Below, in pieces: positions 1 through 8,533 of a stretch of DNA of 64,000 nucleotides. The notes under the pieces are model-generated. The model made no database searches. It saw only the letters and a program-made list of their open reading frames with translations, and was not told the DNA's origin. Position numbers and translations under genes: made by a program. The stretch is from Azospirillum picis (GTDB lineage: Bacteria > Pseudomonadota > Alphaproteobacteria > Azospirillales > Azospirillaceae), in the NCBI RefSeq assembly GCF_017876115.1, contig NZ_JAGINO010000031.1:1-64000 (forward strand), given 5' to 3'. Position 1 is the stretch's first letter; each line of letters begins with the position of its first letter.

Positions 1-201
1 GCGCACATTCATCAGACCGCGCCGATCCGATGTCCATGTTGTCGGTGCTGGCTCGTCCCGCGCAGGCGGGAGTAGAACTGCCAAAGTAGTGCTAGGACCT
101 AATGGCTAAGGGCACTCCTTACTGTTCGAAGCGATTGACCGCTCTCTACCGAGCGCCTATCTGAAACGTCATCCGAGCCAACAAAAGTCTTACGGAATCC
201 G
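1..201. other. Left-edge non-coding stretch
   Basis: No convincing gene lies here. Reading frames crossing it on the minus strand are antisense to the copper genes and have no family features. It presumably carries the promoter for the copper pair that begins at 202, but no clear -35/-10 pair or metal-regulator dyad stands out. Confidence 0.4.
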
Positions 202-609
202 ATGGGCGTGTGGAAATGGCTGCGCAGGATGGCGGCGGCGGACGGGCGGACGGCGCCCGCCCTGCTGGCCGCCGCCCTGTTGGCGGCCGTGCTCCTGTGG
301 AGCGGCGGGGCATCCGCCGACTGCCCGCACGGTGACATGCCCCCATCCACGACCTCCTGGACCGCCATGCCCGCCGCCATGCCCGCCGCCGGGCCAATGC
401 AGGCTGCACACTGCGCGGGGGATGAGCATCGCCACGCCGATTCGCCCTGCTGCGGCTGGATGGCCTGCGGCACCATGCATGTCGGCCTGATCGGGCTGGA
501 GCCGCTGCCGATTCCGCGCTTTGCCAAAGCGCCGCTCTGCCATGCCGACCTCCGCCTGCAGAAGGGACTGGAGTCGCGGCCGGCCCTGCCACCTCCGCGG
601 CGGGCTTGA
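202..609 (+). CDS. Exported His/Met/Cys-rich protein, probably copper-associated
   Basis: A 135-aa protein with a basic N terminus (KWLRR) and a hydrophobic stretch at about residues 17-36 that ends in an Ala-Ser-Ala signal-peptidase-like site. The mature part is short and rich in possible soft-metal ligands: HGDMPP, repeated MPAAMPAA units, DEHRHADSPCC and CGTMH. That composition suits periplasmic copper binding and resembles small DUF2946/CopL-like proteins found beside copper oxidases, although I cannot assign a family firmly. It ends 45 bp before a multicopper oxidase on the same strand, so the two are probably co-transcribed. The start is the first ATG with a weak upstream purine run. 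The function is inferred from composition and context only. Confidence 0.6.
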   Translation: MGVWKWLRRMAAADGRTAPALLAAALLAAVLLWSGGASADCPHGDMPPSTTSWTAMPAAMPAAGPMQAAHCAGDEHRHADSPCCGWMACGTMHVGLIGLEPLPIPRFAKAPLCHADLRLQKGLESRPALPPPRRA

Positions 610-654
610 CCCAGCGCCAAGCCAATCCTGTTCCCTTCATTTCCGGAGTCCGCG

Positions 655-2166
655 ATGACTCTTCCGATTTCCCGCCGTCGCCTGCTGTCGGCGGCGCTGG
701 CCGGCGGCTGTGCGGCGGCCCTGACGCCTGCCAAGCCCCATACCGCCGTCGCCGGCCACAGTGGCGGCGATCCCGTCCGCCTGACCGTCCGGCGCCGCAC
801 GATCGAGGTGAACGGCAAGGCCGCCAGCGTCTTCGGCATCCGCCGCCCCGACGGCACGGCCGGGTTGGTGCTGGATCCGGGCCAGCGCTTCATGGTCGAA
901 CTCGCCAACCGGTCGGGTGAGGACACCGTCATCCACTGGCATGGCCAGACGCCGCCCTATGTCCAGGACGGTGTCGCCGACAAGAACCGTCCGGCGGTCC
1001 GCAACGGGGCTTCGGCCAGCTACGATTTCGTCCCTCGTCCGGGCACCCATTGGATGCATTCCCACCTGGGGCTCCAGGAGCAGTCGCTGATGGCCGCCCC
1101 GCTGGTGGTTCGCAGCGAGGAGGACCGCCGGGCCGACGAGCAGGACGTGGTGGTGCTGCTGCACGACTTCAGCTTCCGCGATCCGGCCGAACTGCTGGCC
1201 TCCCTCGTCGGCCCCAACGGTCAGGCCGGGAGCGGGCATGGCGGCCACGGAACGGCGGCGGGCACGATGGACCATGCCATGATGGGGCACGGCCAGTCCC
1301 ACGACATGGGCGCTCCCGCCATGGCCGCCGGCAACGGCGGCGGCATGGCGATGGACCTGAACGACGTCGAATACGACGCCTTCCTGGCCAACGACCGCAC
1401 GCTTGCCGATCCGCAGGTCCTGCGGGTGGAGCGCGGCGGGCGGGTGCGGCTGCGCGTCATCAACGGCGCCACCACCACCGCCTTCCACCTCGACCTCGGC
1501 CGGCTGACCGGGCAGGTGGTGGCGGCCGACGGCAATCCGGTGCAGCCGGTGATGGGCAGCCGATTCGGGATCAGCATGGGGCAGCGGCTCGACATCCGCC
1601 TGACCCTGCCTGCCGAGGGGGGAGCCTTCCCGATCCTGGCCCTGCGGGAGGGCGGGCCGCAGCGCACCGGCATCATCCTGGCCACGCCGGGCACCGCCGT
1701 CGCCAAGCTGGCCCAGCAGGGTGACGAGGCGACCGGTGCGCTCGATCTGTCGCTGGAGAGGCGGCTGGTGGCGCTGGCACCCCTGGTGCCGCGCCAAGCG
1801 GACGTGGTCCGGCGGGTTCGCCTGACGGGGGGCATGGCGCCCTATGTCTGGAGCCTGGACGACCGGACGTTCGGGCAGCACCGGCCCGTCTCGGCGCAAG
1901 CTGGCCAGCGGGTGGAGCTGACCTTCGAGAACGCCAGCATGATGGCCCATCCCATGCACCTGCACGGCCATCATTTCCAGGTGGTGGCGATCGACGGCCG
2001 GCCGGTGGCGGGAGCGGTGCGGGATACGGTGCTGGTGCCGGTGATGGGCAGCGTCACCGTCGCCTTCGATGCCGACAACCCCGGCCGCTGGCCGTTGCAC
2101 TGCCACAACCTGCTGCACATGGCGACCGGCATGATGACGGAGCTGGTGTACGACGGCTATGCGTGA
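655..2166 (+). CDS. Multicopper oxidase family protein (CopA/CueO-like), Tat-exported
   Basis: A 503-aa protein with a twin-arginine-type leader (SRRRLLSAALAGG), which suggests export as a folded, metal-loaded enzyme. The copper motifs are in family order: HWHG at residues 94-97, WMHSHLG around 133-139, HPMHLHGHH at 432-440, and HCHNLLHMATGMM at 482-494. The last carries the His-Cys-His plus Met of the type 1 copper site and the trinuclear-cluster ligands. A Met/His-rich insert lies at roughly 195-235, as in CueO and CopA, where it binds Cu(I). Expected role: periplasmic oxidation of Cu(I) to Cu(II) with O2 reduction, for copper tolerance. GGAG sits 8 nt before the ATG. It follows the His/Met-rich protein at 202. 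Substrate choice (cuprous oxidase or a laccase-like reaction) cannot be read from sequence. Confidence 0.93.
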   Translation: MTLPISRRRLLSAALAGGCAAALTPAKPHTAVAGHSGGDPVRLTVRRRTIEVNGKAASVFGIRRPDGTAGLVLDPGQRFMVELANRSGEDTVIHWHGQTPPYVQDGVADKNRPAVRNGASASYDFVPRPGTHWMHSHLGLQEQSLMAAPLVVRSEEDRRADEQDVVVLLHDFSFRDPAELLASLVGPNGQAGSGHGGHGTAAGTMDHAMMGHGQSHDMGAPAMAAGNGGGMAMDLNDVEYDAFLANDRTLADPQVLRVERGGRVRLRVINGATTTAFHLDLGRLTGQVVAADGNPVQPVMGSRFGISMGQRLDIRLTLPAEGGAFPILALREGGPQRTGIILATPGTAVAKLAQQGDEATGALDLSLERRLVALAPLVPRQADVVRRVRLTGGMAPYVWSLDDRTFGQHRPVSAQAGQRVELTFENASMMAHPMHLHGHHFQVVAIDGRPVAGAVRDTVLVPVMGSVTVAFDADNPGRWPLHCHNLLHMATGMMTELVYDGYA

Positions 2167-2179
2167 GCCGCAGCCGGCC

Positions 2180-2404
2180 TCAATAGTGAGGCGGCGGCCT
2201 GTCGTCCTGGGGGGAGCGGATGGCGTATTCCGCCGCCTCCAGGCGGTCGCGCATCCGCTGCACCTGGGCGGTCAGCCGGTCGATGGTCTTGCCCTGCGCG
2301 TAGATGACCTCGGACATCTCCTCCGCCATGCGTTCGTGATGGGCGAGGCGGATTTCCAGATCGGCCATCCGCTGTTCGAGACGCTGTTCCTGGGCGGTGT
2401 CCAT
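2180..2404 (-). CDS. slyX: SlyX family coiled-coil protein
   Basis: A 74-aa protein beginning MDTAQEQRLEQRM, with heptad-like spacing (RLEQRMADLEIRL, IDRLTAQVQRMRDRL) and a proline-rich C terminus ending in PPPHY, which is typical of SlyX. The family forms a small cytosolic coiled coil of unknown function. A longer reading from 2455 adds 17 residues without family features, so the internal ATG at 2404 is preferred. It converges on the multicopper oxidase, with 13 bp between stop codons, and lies downstream of the Nramp gene on the same strand. Confidence 0.85.
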   Translation of the reverse strand: MDTAQEQRLEQRMADLEIRLAHHERMAEEMSEVIYAQGKTIDRLTAQVQRMRDRLEAAEYAIRSPQDDRPPPHY

Positions 2405-2490
2405 GCTGCTCCGGCCGGGGTTGGGGAAACGGGAAATGGCCGCAACATGGACCATTCACCGCCGTCGGTCGAGAAGATTTTCCTAACTTC

Positions 2491-3777
2491 TCAGACCATC
2501 GCGCTGGTCCCGGCCAGCCAGCCCGACAGGCCGGTCAGCGTCAGGACCATCAGGCTGGCCAGCCGCAGGGTCAGCGGCGCCATTGCCAAGCCGCCCATCA
2601 GCTTGCGGTTCTTCAACAGCAGCAGCATCGGGATCAGGATGAAGGGCAGGGTCAGGGCCAGCACCACCTGGCTCAGCACCAGCAGCTCGTCCACGCCGGC
2701 ATCGCCGGAGCCGCCCAGGATCACCAGCGCTGGCACCAGTGAGGCGCCGCGGGTGATCAGGGCGCGGGTCAGCGGGCGCATCCGCAGGTTCAGGAAGCCT
2801 TCGGTCACGATCTGCCCGGCCATCGTGCCGGTGGTGGTGGAGCTCTGCCCGGCCGCCAGCAGCGCGATGGCGAACACCAGGGCGGCGGCCCCGCCGATGC
2901 GGCCGCCCAGCAGGGCGTGCGCGTCCTCGATGCCGGGAGCGGCCCCGGCCGAGGTGCCCTGGAAGGCGACGGCGGCGACGGCCAGGATCGAGCCGTTGAC
3001 CAGCCCGGCCAGCGCCAGCGCGGTCGACAGGTCGATGGTCAGCCAGCGGGCGGCCTGCCGGCGCTCCTCGTCGCCGTGGACGCCGGCCAGCCGCGACCGC
3101 ACCAGCCCGGAGTGCAGGAACAGGTTGTGCGGCATGACGGTGGCGCCGATGATGCCCAGCGACAGGTAGAGCATCTCCGGGTCGCGGGCGATCTCGATGC
3201 TCGGCACCAGCCCGGCCAGCAAGGCCGCCGGATCGGGGCCGGCGACCACCAGTTCCCAGCCGAAGCAGACCACCACCACGCTCATCAGTGCGCCGACCAC
3301 CAGTTCCGGCGCCCGGCCGCGGGCACCCGGCAAGGCCAGGATGCCGAAGGTCAGCACGGCGGAGACCAGGACGCCGGCGACGATCGGCATGCCGAACAGC
3401 AGCTTCAGCGCGATGGCGCTGCCCAGCAGTTCGGCCAGGTCGGTGGCGATCATCGCCAGTTCCGAGACGGCCCAGACCAGCATCGCCACCGGCCGCGGGA
3501 AGCGGTCGCGGATCAGGCGCGCCAGATCCTTGCCGGTCGCCAGCGTCAGCCGGACGATCAGCGCCTGGAGGAAGATGCCGGCGAGGCTGGCGATCAGGAC
3601 CGCCGACAGCAGGGCGAAACCGAAGCTTGAGCCGGCGGCGATGTCGGTCGCCCAGTTGCCGGGATCCATGTAGCCGACCGCCACCACGAAACCGGGGCCG
3701 AGCATGGTCCAGAAGCGGCGCGCCGGTGCCGCTGCGGGGCGGCGGTCGGTGTCAGCGATAGTCGAGACGGTCGTCAC
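2491..3777 (-). CDS. mntH: Nramp family divalent metal (Mn2+/Fe2+) transporter
   Basis: A protein of 428 aa from a GTG start at 3777 that has AGGAG 8 nt upstream. A longer frame from 3840 adds 21 residues without a good ribosome-binding site. It is a polytopic membrane protein with about eleven hydrophobic segments. The diagnostic Nramp motifs are present: GYMDPGN in the first membrane helix and MPHNLFLHS in the sixth, whose Asp, Asn and Met side chains coordinate the transported ion. Proton-coupled uptake of Mn2+ (possibly Fe2+) into the cytoplasm is the family reaction. A perfect 15-bp palindrome at 3882-3896 upstream suggests metal-dependent repression. No metalloregulator gene is adjacent. 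Confidence 0.93.
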   Translation of the reverse strand: MTTVSTIADTDRRPAAAPARRFWTMLGPGFVVAVGYMDPGNWATDIAAGSSFGFALLSAVLIASLAGIFLQALIVRLTLATGKDLARLIRDRFPRPVAMLVWAVSELAMIATDLAELLGSAIALKLLFGMPIVAGVLVSAVLTFGILALPGARGRAPELVVGALMSVVVVCFGWELVVAGPDPAALLAGLVPSIEIARDPEMLYLSLGIIGATVMPHNLFLHSGLVRSRLAGVHGDEERRQAARWLTIDLSTALALAGLVNGSILAVAAVAFQGTSAGAAPGIEDAHALLGGRIGGAAALVFAIALLAAGQSSTTTGTMAGQIVTEGFLNLRMRPLTRALITRGASLVPALVILGGSGDAGVDELLVLSQVVLALTLPFILIPMLLLLKNRKLMGGLAMAPLTLRLASLMVLTLTGLSGWLAGTSAMV

Positions 3778-3881
3778 GCCGGGTGCTCCTGAGCGGTCCG
3801 ATGAGGGCCTTGTGCTTGGCCGGTGCTTGAAGGATGGCAAGGGCGATCGATAGTGTCCAATTGATGTTATCTAAGGAAGCG

Positions 3882-3896
3882 ATAGGAGATTCCTAT
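3882..3896. promoter_or_regulatory. Palindrome upstream of mntH, candidate metal-regulator operator
   Basis: ATAGGA-GAT-TCCTAT is a perfect 6-3-6 inverted repeat about 105 bp upstream of the mntH GTG and inside the 190-bp space between mntH and the helicase gene. Nramp genes in alphaproteobacteria are commonly controlled by Fur/Mur, MntR or Irr. This dyad matches none of their consensus sites closely enough to name the factor. It could also lie downstream of the helicase stop at 3974 as an unrelated palindrome. Confidence 0.35.
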
Positions 3897-3973
3897 TGAG
3901 AGGCCGCTTCGGCTGCTTTCCGACAACAGCGGAACAGGCGGTTCGTTCGGCCCGTAGCGGATAAGAGTCCCAC

Positions 3974-6166
3974 TTATCTGCGCCGTGGGCCGAAGCGTTT
4001 GCGCGGAGCGCCGCGGAAACCGGCAGCGGGCGGCGGTTCGCGGCGGCGGGCACGCGAGGCCAGGGTGGCCGACAGGCGCTGGCCGATGGCGTCGCGCTGG
4101 CCACGCACGCGGTCGCGGTCCGGCAGGACGTCGGGGAACTTGCGCGACGCCCAGAAATAGAGGTCGCAGGCCCGCGACAGTCCTTCCAGCAGGTCGGCCG
4201 CCAGCCCGTCGAGGCGGTCCGGCATCAGCCGGCCGAGCGGCAGCGGCTCCTGGGATTCGACGGCGTCGAGGATGGCGGCGAAGACCTTGGCGTCCTCCGC
4301 CTCCTCCAGGTCGGCGGGAGCGAGCAGCAGCTCCAGCTTGGCCGCCAGCGGCAGGCGACGGGCGTCGAGCAGGGGCGCGGCGCGGCGCAGCGCCGAGAGG
4401 TCGGCGAGCCGGAAGGGCGAGCCGGCGGTGGCGGCGTCGGCGAAGCAGTCGACCAGCAGCCGGGTTTCGTCGCTGCCGACATGGGCGGCGAGCCGGGCCA
4501 GCATGGCGCGGGTCGGGCGGACCGGCAGGGGCGCGTCGGCGCGCAGCCGGCGGTCGGGTGCCTCCAGCAGCCGCTTCAGGGTGGCGGGCGTGCCGCGGGC
4601 GATCACGCCGAAATAGCCCTCCTCGAACTGGCCGAAGCGCCCGGCGCGGCCGGCGATCTGCTTCACCTCGGTGGCGGTCAGCGGGCGGACGGCGCTGCCG
4701 TCGAACTTCTCCAGCGCGGTGAACAGCACGCGGCGGCAGGGCAGGTTCAGCCCCATGCCGATGGCGTCGGTCGCCACCACCACGTCGGCCTCGCCGGACA
4801 GGAAGCGCGCCGCCTCGCGCCGCCGCACCGCCGGGGCCAGCGCGCCATAGATGGCTGCGACCGACAGGCCCTGGGCCAGCAACGTGTCGCGCACGCTGTG
4901 GATCTCGCGGCGGGAGAAGGCGATCAGGGCGTCGCCGCGCTCCACCTCCGGCCAGTCGAGCCGGCAGTCGAGCATCGACAGCGGGGTCTTGCGCTCCAGC
5001 TCCACCACCTCCAGCGGCTCGCCGAGATGGGCGGCGGCACGCTCCACCAGCGGCCGCACCTCGGGAGCGCCGAGGATGTAGACGGTCTCCGCCGGGACGC
5101 CCATCAGGGCGGCGGTCCAGGCCCAGCCGCGCGCCGGGTCGGCGAGCATCTGGATCTCGTCGATCACCGCGACCTCCACCGGCCGCTCCGGATCCATCAC
5201 CTCGATGGTGGAGGCGGTGTGGCGGGCGCCGGGGGTGCGGATCTCCTCCTCGCCGGTGATCAGGGTGGCCGGCGTCCCCTCGGCGTTCAGCCGTTCCATC
5301 ACCTCCAGCGCCAGCAGGCGGAGCGGGGCGAGATAGACGCCGTCGCGGGCCTGCTTCAGCGCGGTGATGGCGCGGTGGGTCTTGCCGGAATTGGTCGGGC
5401 CGACCACCAGCACCAGCCGGCGGTTCATGCCGCGGGCCAGCGGGAACAGCCGTTCGAAGCGGGAGAAGTCGAACTGGCGGTCGACATAGGCGCGGCCCAG
5501 CGCCTCCGCCCGCTCGCGGCGCCACTGGTCGTACTCGCGCTCCCAACGGTCGAGCAGTTCGTCGGCGTCGCTGCGGTTGCGGGCGGCCTTGCCGAGGCGA
5601 CCGGCGAGGCTGGCGAAGCCCCAGTCCGGCGTGTCGCCGGCCCGGCCGGCGAAATCGCGCAGCCGGGTGGCCAGGCGCGACAGCGCCTCGTCCAGCGCCG
5701 CGCGCAGGGCCGGGTCGTGGTCGAGGCGGGCCACCAGCTCCGCATCGCCGAGGTCCGAGAGTTCCAGCGCGTCGTAGGTCCGCGACACCTGGATGCGCAG
5801 CGGCTGCGGCAGCCCCGGCCAGGGCAGTTCGTCGCCGCGGATGGCGCGCACGCGGGTGCGGTCCTCGCAGGAGAGCAGCGCGCTGTGGCTGCCGGCCAGC
5901 GCCCGCCGTCCCTGGGCCAGCAGGGCGTCGCGCCGGTGGGCGCGGTCGATGCGGCCGGCGATCTCCAGCAGGATGGCCTCGCGCCGGTCCGCCGGGACCA
6001 GCAGGTCGCGCTTGCCCTTGGGCAGCGGCAGACCGAGCGGCACCAGGCCGCGCGCCTCGGCGTCGGCCGGGCGCAGCACGCCGGCGGCGGCCAGGGTCGT
6101 CACTTCGGGATGCGCGACGGCGAGGTCATGGACCAGATGCGGGTCGGCGGGGGTGTGATCGGTCAT
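3974..6166 (-). CDS. SUV3-type ATP-dependent RNA helicase
   Basis: A 730-aa superfamily 2 helicase. A roughly 250-residue N-terminal region of charged helices precedes the Walker A motif GPTNSGKT (about residues 256-263). After it come the Ia region (YLAPLRLLALEVMERL), the TGEEE segment, the Walker B/DEAx box as VIDEIQM, and a helicase C-terminal domain ending in an IAGRAGRFG-type motif VI. The GPTNSGKT plus DEIQM pairing is the hallmark of SUV3, the mitochondrial degradosome helicase, whose homologues are widespread in alphaproteobacteria. Expected role: unwinding structured RNA during decay or maturation. The C terminus is Arg/Pro-rich and probably RNA-binding. Its ATG overlaps the stop of the upstream rRNA/tRNA methylase gene (ATGA), so the two are translationally coupled. 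Confidence 0.88.
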   Translation of the reverse strand: MTDHTPADPHLVHDLAVAHPEVTTLAAAGVLRPADAEARGLVPLGLPLPKGKRDLLVPADRREAILLEIAGRIDRAHRRDALLAQGRRALAGSHSALLSCEDRTRVRAIRGDELPWPGLPQPLRIQVSRTYDALELSDLGDAELVARLDHDPALRAALDEALSRLATRLRDFAGRAGDTPDWGFASLAGRLGKAARNRSDADELLDRWEREYDQWRRERAEALGRAYVDRQFDFSRFERLFPLARGMNRRLVLVVGPTNSGKTHRAITALKQARDGVYLAPLRLLALEVMERLNAEGTPATLITGEEEIRTPGARHTASTIEVMDPERPVEVAVIDEIQMLADPARGWAWTAALMGVPAETVYILGAPEVRPLVERAAAHLGEPLEVVELERKTPLSMLDCRLDWPEVERGDALIAFSRREIHSVRDTLLAQGLSVAAIYGALAPAVRRREAARFLSGEADVVVATDAIGMGLNLPCRRVLFTALEKFDGSAVRPLTATEVKQIAGRAGRFGQFEEGYFGVIARGTPATLKRLLEAPDRRLRADAPLPVRPTRAMLARLAAHVGSDETRLLVDCFADAATAGSPFRLADLSALRRAAPLLDARRLPLAAKLELLLAPADLEEAEDAKVFAAILDAVESQEPLPLGRLMPDRLDGLAADLLEGLSRACDLYFWASRKFPDVLPDRDRVRGQRDAIGQRLSATLASRARRREPPPAAGFRGAPRKRFGPRRR

Positions 6167-7017
6167 GCGGCCTGTCCGCTGGCGATGTGGTGGAGCACGA
6201 TGCCGCTTGTGGTCGCGACATTGAGGGAGTCGAAGCTGCCGGCCATCGGGATGCGCACGCTGCGGGCACGGGCGAGCAGGGCGGCCGGCAGGCCCGGCCC
6301 CTCCGACCCGAACAGCAGGGCGGCGCGGCGCGGCGGCGCCAGCGCGGCCAGCGTCTCAGCCCCGCCGGGGCTGAGCGCAACCGCCTCGAAGCCGTGGCGG
6401 TCGAGCAGGGCGAGCGCATCCTCGTCGGCCGCCAGCCGGGCGGTCGGCACCAGCAGGGCGGCGCCCACCGACACGCGGATGGCCTTGCGGTAGAGCGGGT
6501 CGCAGCAGCCGGGATCGAGGATCACCGCATCGGCGCCGAAGGCGGCGGCGTTGCGGAAGATGCCGCCCATATTGTCGTGGTTGCCGATGCCGAACAGCAT
6601 CACCACCCGCGCCACCGGCCCGCAGGCGGCCAGCAGGTCACCGGCGGCCGGCTGCACCCCCCTGGCGCCGAGCGCCAGGATGCCGCGGTGCAGGGGAAAG
6701 CCGGCGATGCGGTCGAGCACGGCCTGGGCGGCGCTGTAGACCGGGGTGCCGGTGGGCACCTGCGCCAGCAGCGGCGCCATCGCCGCCACCCGTTTGTCGG
6801 CCAGCAGCAGCGACAGGGTGCGGTGGCGGGTGGACTGCACGAGGCCGCGCACCACCACCGCCCCCTCGGCGATGAACAGCCCGTCGCGCCCGACCAGATC
6901 GCGCTCCCGGACATCGCGATAGGGCTCGATGCGCGGGTCGTCGGGATCGTCGATGGGAATGACGGCAGGCAGATCTGGCGGCAAGGCGGGCGGCTCCACG
7001 GTCGGGTTCGGGGGCAT
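6163..7017 (-). CDS. TrmH/SpoU-family RNA 2'-O-methyltransferase
   Basis: A 284-aa protein from the ATG at 7017 (MPPNPTVEPP). A much longer open frame extends upstream but has no family features. An N-terminal substrate-binding region is followed by the SPOUT knot motifs in order: GNHDNMGGIFRNAAAFGAD (motif 1), LLFGSEGPGL (motif 2) and SLNVATTSGIVLHH (motif 3). These form the trefoil-knot SAM pocket, and the Asn and Arg of NxGxIFRNA are catalytic in the family. It methylates a ribose 2'-OH in tRNA or rRNA; the target is not readable from sequence. The 4-bp overlap with the helicase gene implies a two-gene RNA-processing operon. Confidence 0.9.
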   Translation of the reverse strand: MPPNPTVEPPALPPDLPAVIPIDDPDDPRIEPYRDVRERDLVGRDGLFIAEGAVVVRGLVQSTRHRTLSLLLADKRVAAMAPLLAQVPTGTPVYSAAQAVLDRIAGFPLHRGILALGARGVQPAAGDLLAACGPVARVVMLFGIGNHDNMGGIFRNAAAFGADAVILDPGCCDPLYRKAIRVSVGAALLVPTARLAADEDALALLDRHGFEAVALSPGGAETLAALAPPRRAALLFGSEGPGLPAALLARARSVRIPMAGSFDSLNVATTSGIVLHHIASGQAA

Positions 7018-7556
7018 GCGTGGTGCGGGCTTGTTTAGTGCATCGGGGAGTCGCTTGCCAGCCGCCGGCATGGTCCATCCCGAGAACCGGCCGCGGCGTG
7101 CGTCGGTCCCTTTCCGGTCCGATGGCCCTCCGCATGGAACATTTGGAACAGGGAATCCGCATCTGTTCCATCGCTCAGATCGCCGGCCGGGTAGCCGCCG
7201 GGGTGACAGGGAAGCGGGCAAGTGAGCGTGACGCAGCATCGCCTTCCCGATGGGGCGGCGAGGAGAAGGTGGTCGCACATGCTCAAGCTCCAACGGCAAG
7301 GGTGGCCATTTATTCCTATCATGGATGGCCGCCGCCGCTAAGGAACTCCGCCAAATCACGTGTCGGTGGTCGGGCACGCCGGTCCTGCGAGACTTGGCGG
7401 AAGAGGCGGTGCCCGAACTTGTTCGATTTCGATGTGCCCGGCTGCCCGTCGGAGCAGTCGCCGTCCGCCGTGGTCGTCGGCGTGCCGGCCTGCGAACAGC
7501 GCCCCCGGCCAAGACGACAGAGATCCCGCTGCCTCACTGAATCCGGTGCGGGGTCG
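7018..7556. other. Non-coding stretch upstream of the RNA methylase gene
   Basis: About 540 bp without a credible gene. The open frames have low-complexity Arg/Pro-rich translations and no ribosome-binding sites. The stretch holds the upstream region of the methylase operon (minus strand) and the 3' side of the exported-protein gene that ends at 7557. A short repeat of GGAACA around 7136-7150 and a TGTTCC near 7165 form a loose inverted arrangement, but no known operator or riboswitch consensus is met. Confidence 0.4.
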
Positions 7557-7907
7557 TTACGGCTTGTTAAGATGAAACCGCGTCAGGCAGACATGCTTGG
7601 CCAGCGAGGTTCGCCGGATCGCCACCGGGGGCGTCGTGCCGTAGGGGGCGCCGGTCTTGACGTCGATCTGGTCCTTGTACGGGCCGGCGACATATTCAGA
7701 CGAGCACTGGCCGTATTTGTTGCAGACTTCGAGCTTGGTGCAGATGACCTGCGTGTCCCGCTCGTAGATGTAGTAATTCGCACCGGAATAGGGCGGCCTC
7801 GGGAAGCGCTCGGTCCGCACGGTGATATCGCTCGAAGCGTCGCTGGCCGCCATGGCCTGGAGCGGCAGGATCGCGAGAAGCGTGACCGCAGCCATCATGA
7901 TGCGCAT
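7557..7907 (-). CDS. Exported hypothetical protein, cysteine-containing
   Basis: A 116-aa protein with a clear Sec signal peptide (MRIMMAAVTLLAILPLQAMA, cleavage after AMA). The mature domain has tyrosine-rich beta-type sequence and Cys in VICTKLEVCNKYGQC and HVCLTRF, so disulfides in the periplasm are likely. The ATG at 7907 has AGGA 9 nt upstream; the open frame continues upstream but without signal-peptide logic. No family was recognised. It lies downstream of another exported minus-strand gene (8010-8330) and opens a 6-kb run of small exported proteins. The C terminus is short (FHLNKP). Confidence 0.65.
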   Translation of the reverse strand: MRIMMAAVTLLAILPLQAMAASDASSDITVRTERFPRPPYSGANYYIYERDTQVICTKLEVCNKYGQCSSEYVAGPYKDQIDVKTGAPYGTTPPVAIRRTSLAKHVCLTRFHLNKP

Positions 7908-8009
7908 CGGAATGGATCCTCGAATTCGACAGGCCGGTCCCGCCGGGATCCCGGATCGGCGACGGCACGCTTTGCAGGTGCGATCAGGCAATGCGCCCGA
8001 TCAAGCGGT

Positions 8010-8330
8010 TCAGAAAGCCCGTTGCTCTGCCTTCTGCAAGCTGCACTTGCCCGGGTTGGGCGGGATGCCCGCATTGTGATCCTCGGTGAAGGACAGATCG
8101 ATTCGGCTCACTTCGTAATAGGTTTTGTTGCCGTACATATCCAAGACGAAGTCGACAGTCCTGGCGGAAAAGCTCGCCGGCAAGCGGTAGGTCCGCTGGG
8201 GGAAATCCCGAGTTGGCGCGAACACCATCGTCACTTGCTGATTGGCCTCGTCCAGGGAAAGATCGATCCCTTTCGGGCCATTGATCGTCGTGATCACACA
8301 GGACAAGTAAACAAGAGCCGCTGCTACCAT
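8010..8330 (-). CDS. Exported or membrane-anchored hypothetical protein
   Basis: A 106-aa protein with a short hydrophobic N terminus (MVAAALVYLSC) that could be a lipoprotein-type signal with Cys11, although the preceding residues are not an ideal lipobox. The mature part contains VTMVFAPTRDFPQRTYRLP and DMYGNKTYYEVSRIDLSF, with predicted beta strands, and ends in a Cys-containing tail (GKCSLQKAEQRAF). The sequence is a little richer in A/T than its neighbours. It is not recognisably homologous to a known family. It sits just upstream of the exported gene at 7557-7907 on the same strand, so they may be co-expressed. Confidence 0.5.
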   Translation of the reverse strand: MVAAALVYLSCVITTINGPKGIDLSLDEANQQVTMVFAPTRDFPQRTYRLPASFSARTVDFVLDMYGNKTYYEVSRIDLSFTEDHNAGIPPNPGKCSLQKAEQRAF

Positions 8331-8533
8331 GGCCGTTCATCACTTCCTATCAGCATGAGCCTGCGAAGCAAGACAGTGAAACCAATGGTATATGGTACCA
8401 GCAGGACAATAGCCAGAGCGAGGCTCGGGATCTACCTGTTCGCTCCTCCGTTGCTTCGTCCCGGGCATGTTGCTAGCGTTCCGCACGCCAGCGAAACCGT
8501 CAAAGGTCCTGCAAGAGGATGACCGGAAAGCCG

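Noticed and set aside
655..2118. Long minus-strand open frame opposite the multicopper oxidase
   Set aside because: The translation is His/Gln/Arg-rich low complexity typical of antisense of high-GC coding DNA and lacks any motif.
7136..7170. Possible LexA box from repeated GAAC words
   Set aside because: Spacing is 9 nt start to start, not the 11 nt of the alphaproteobacterial GTTC-N7-GTTC site, and the downstream methylase is not an SOS gene.
7130..7215. Cobalamin-riboswitch-like wording (GGAACAGGGAATCCG) on the plus strand
   Set aside because: The following conserved core with the GCAACTGT-type segment and the B12 box are missing, and the nearest downstream genes have no link to cobalamin or metal transport.
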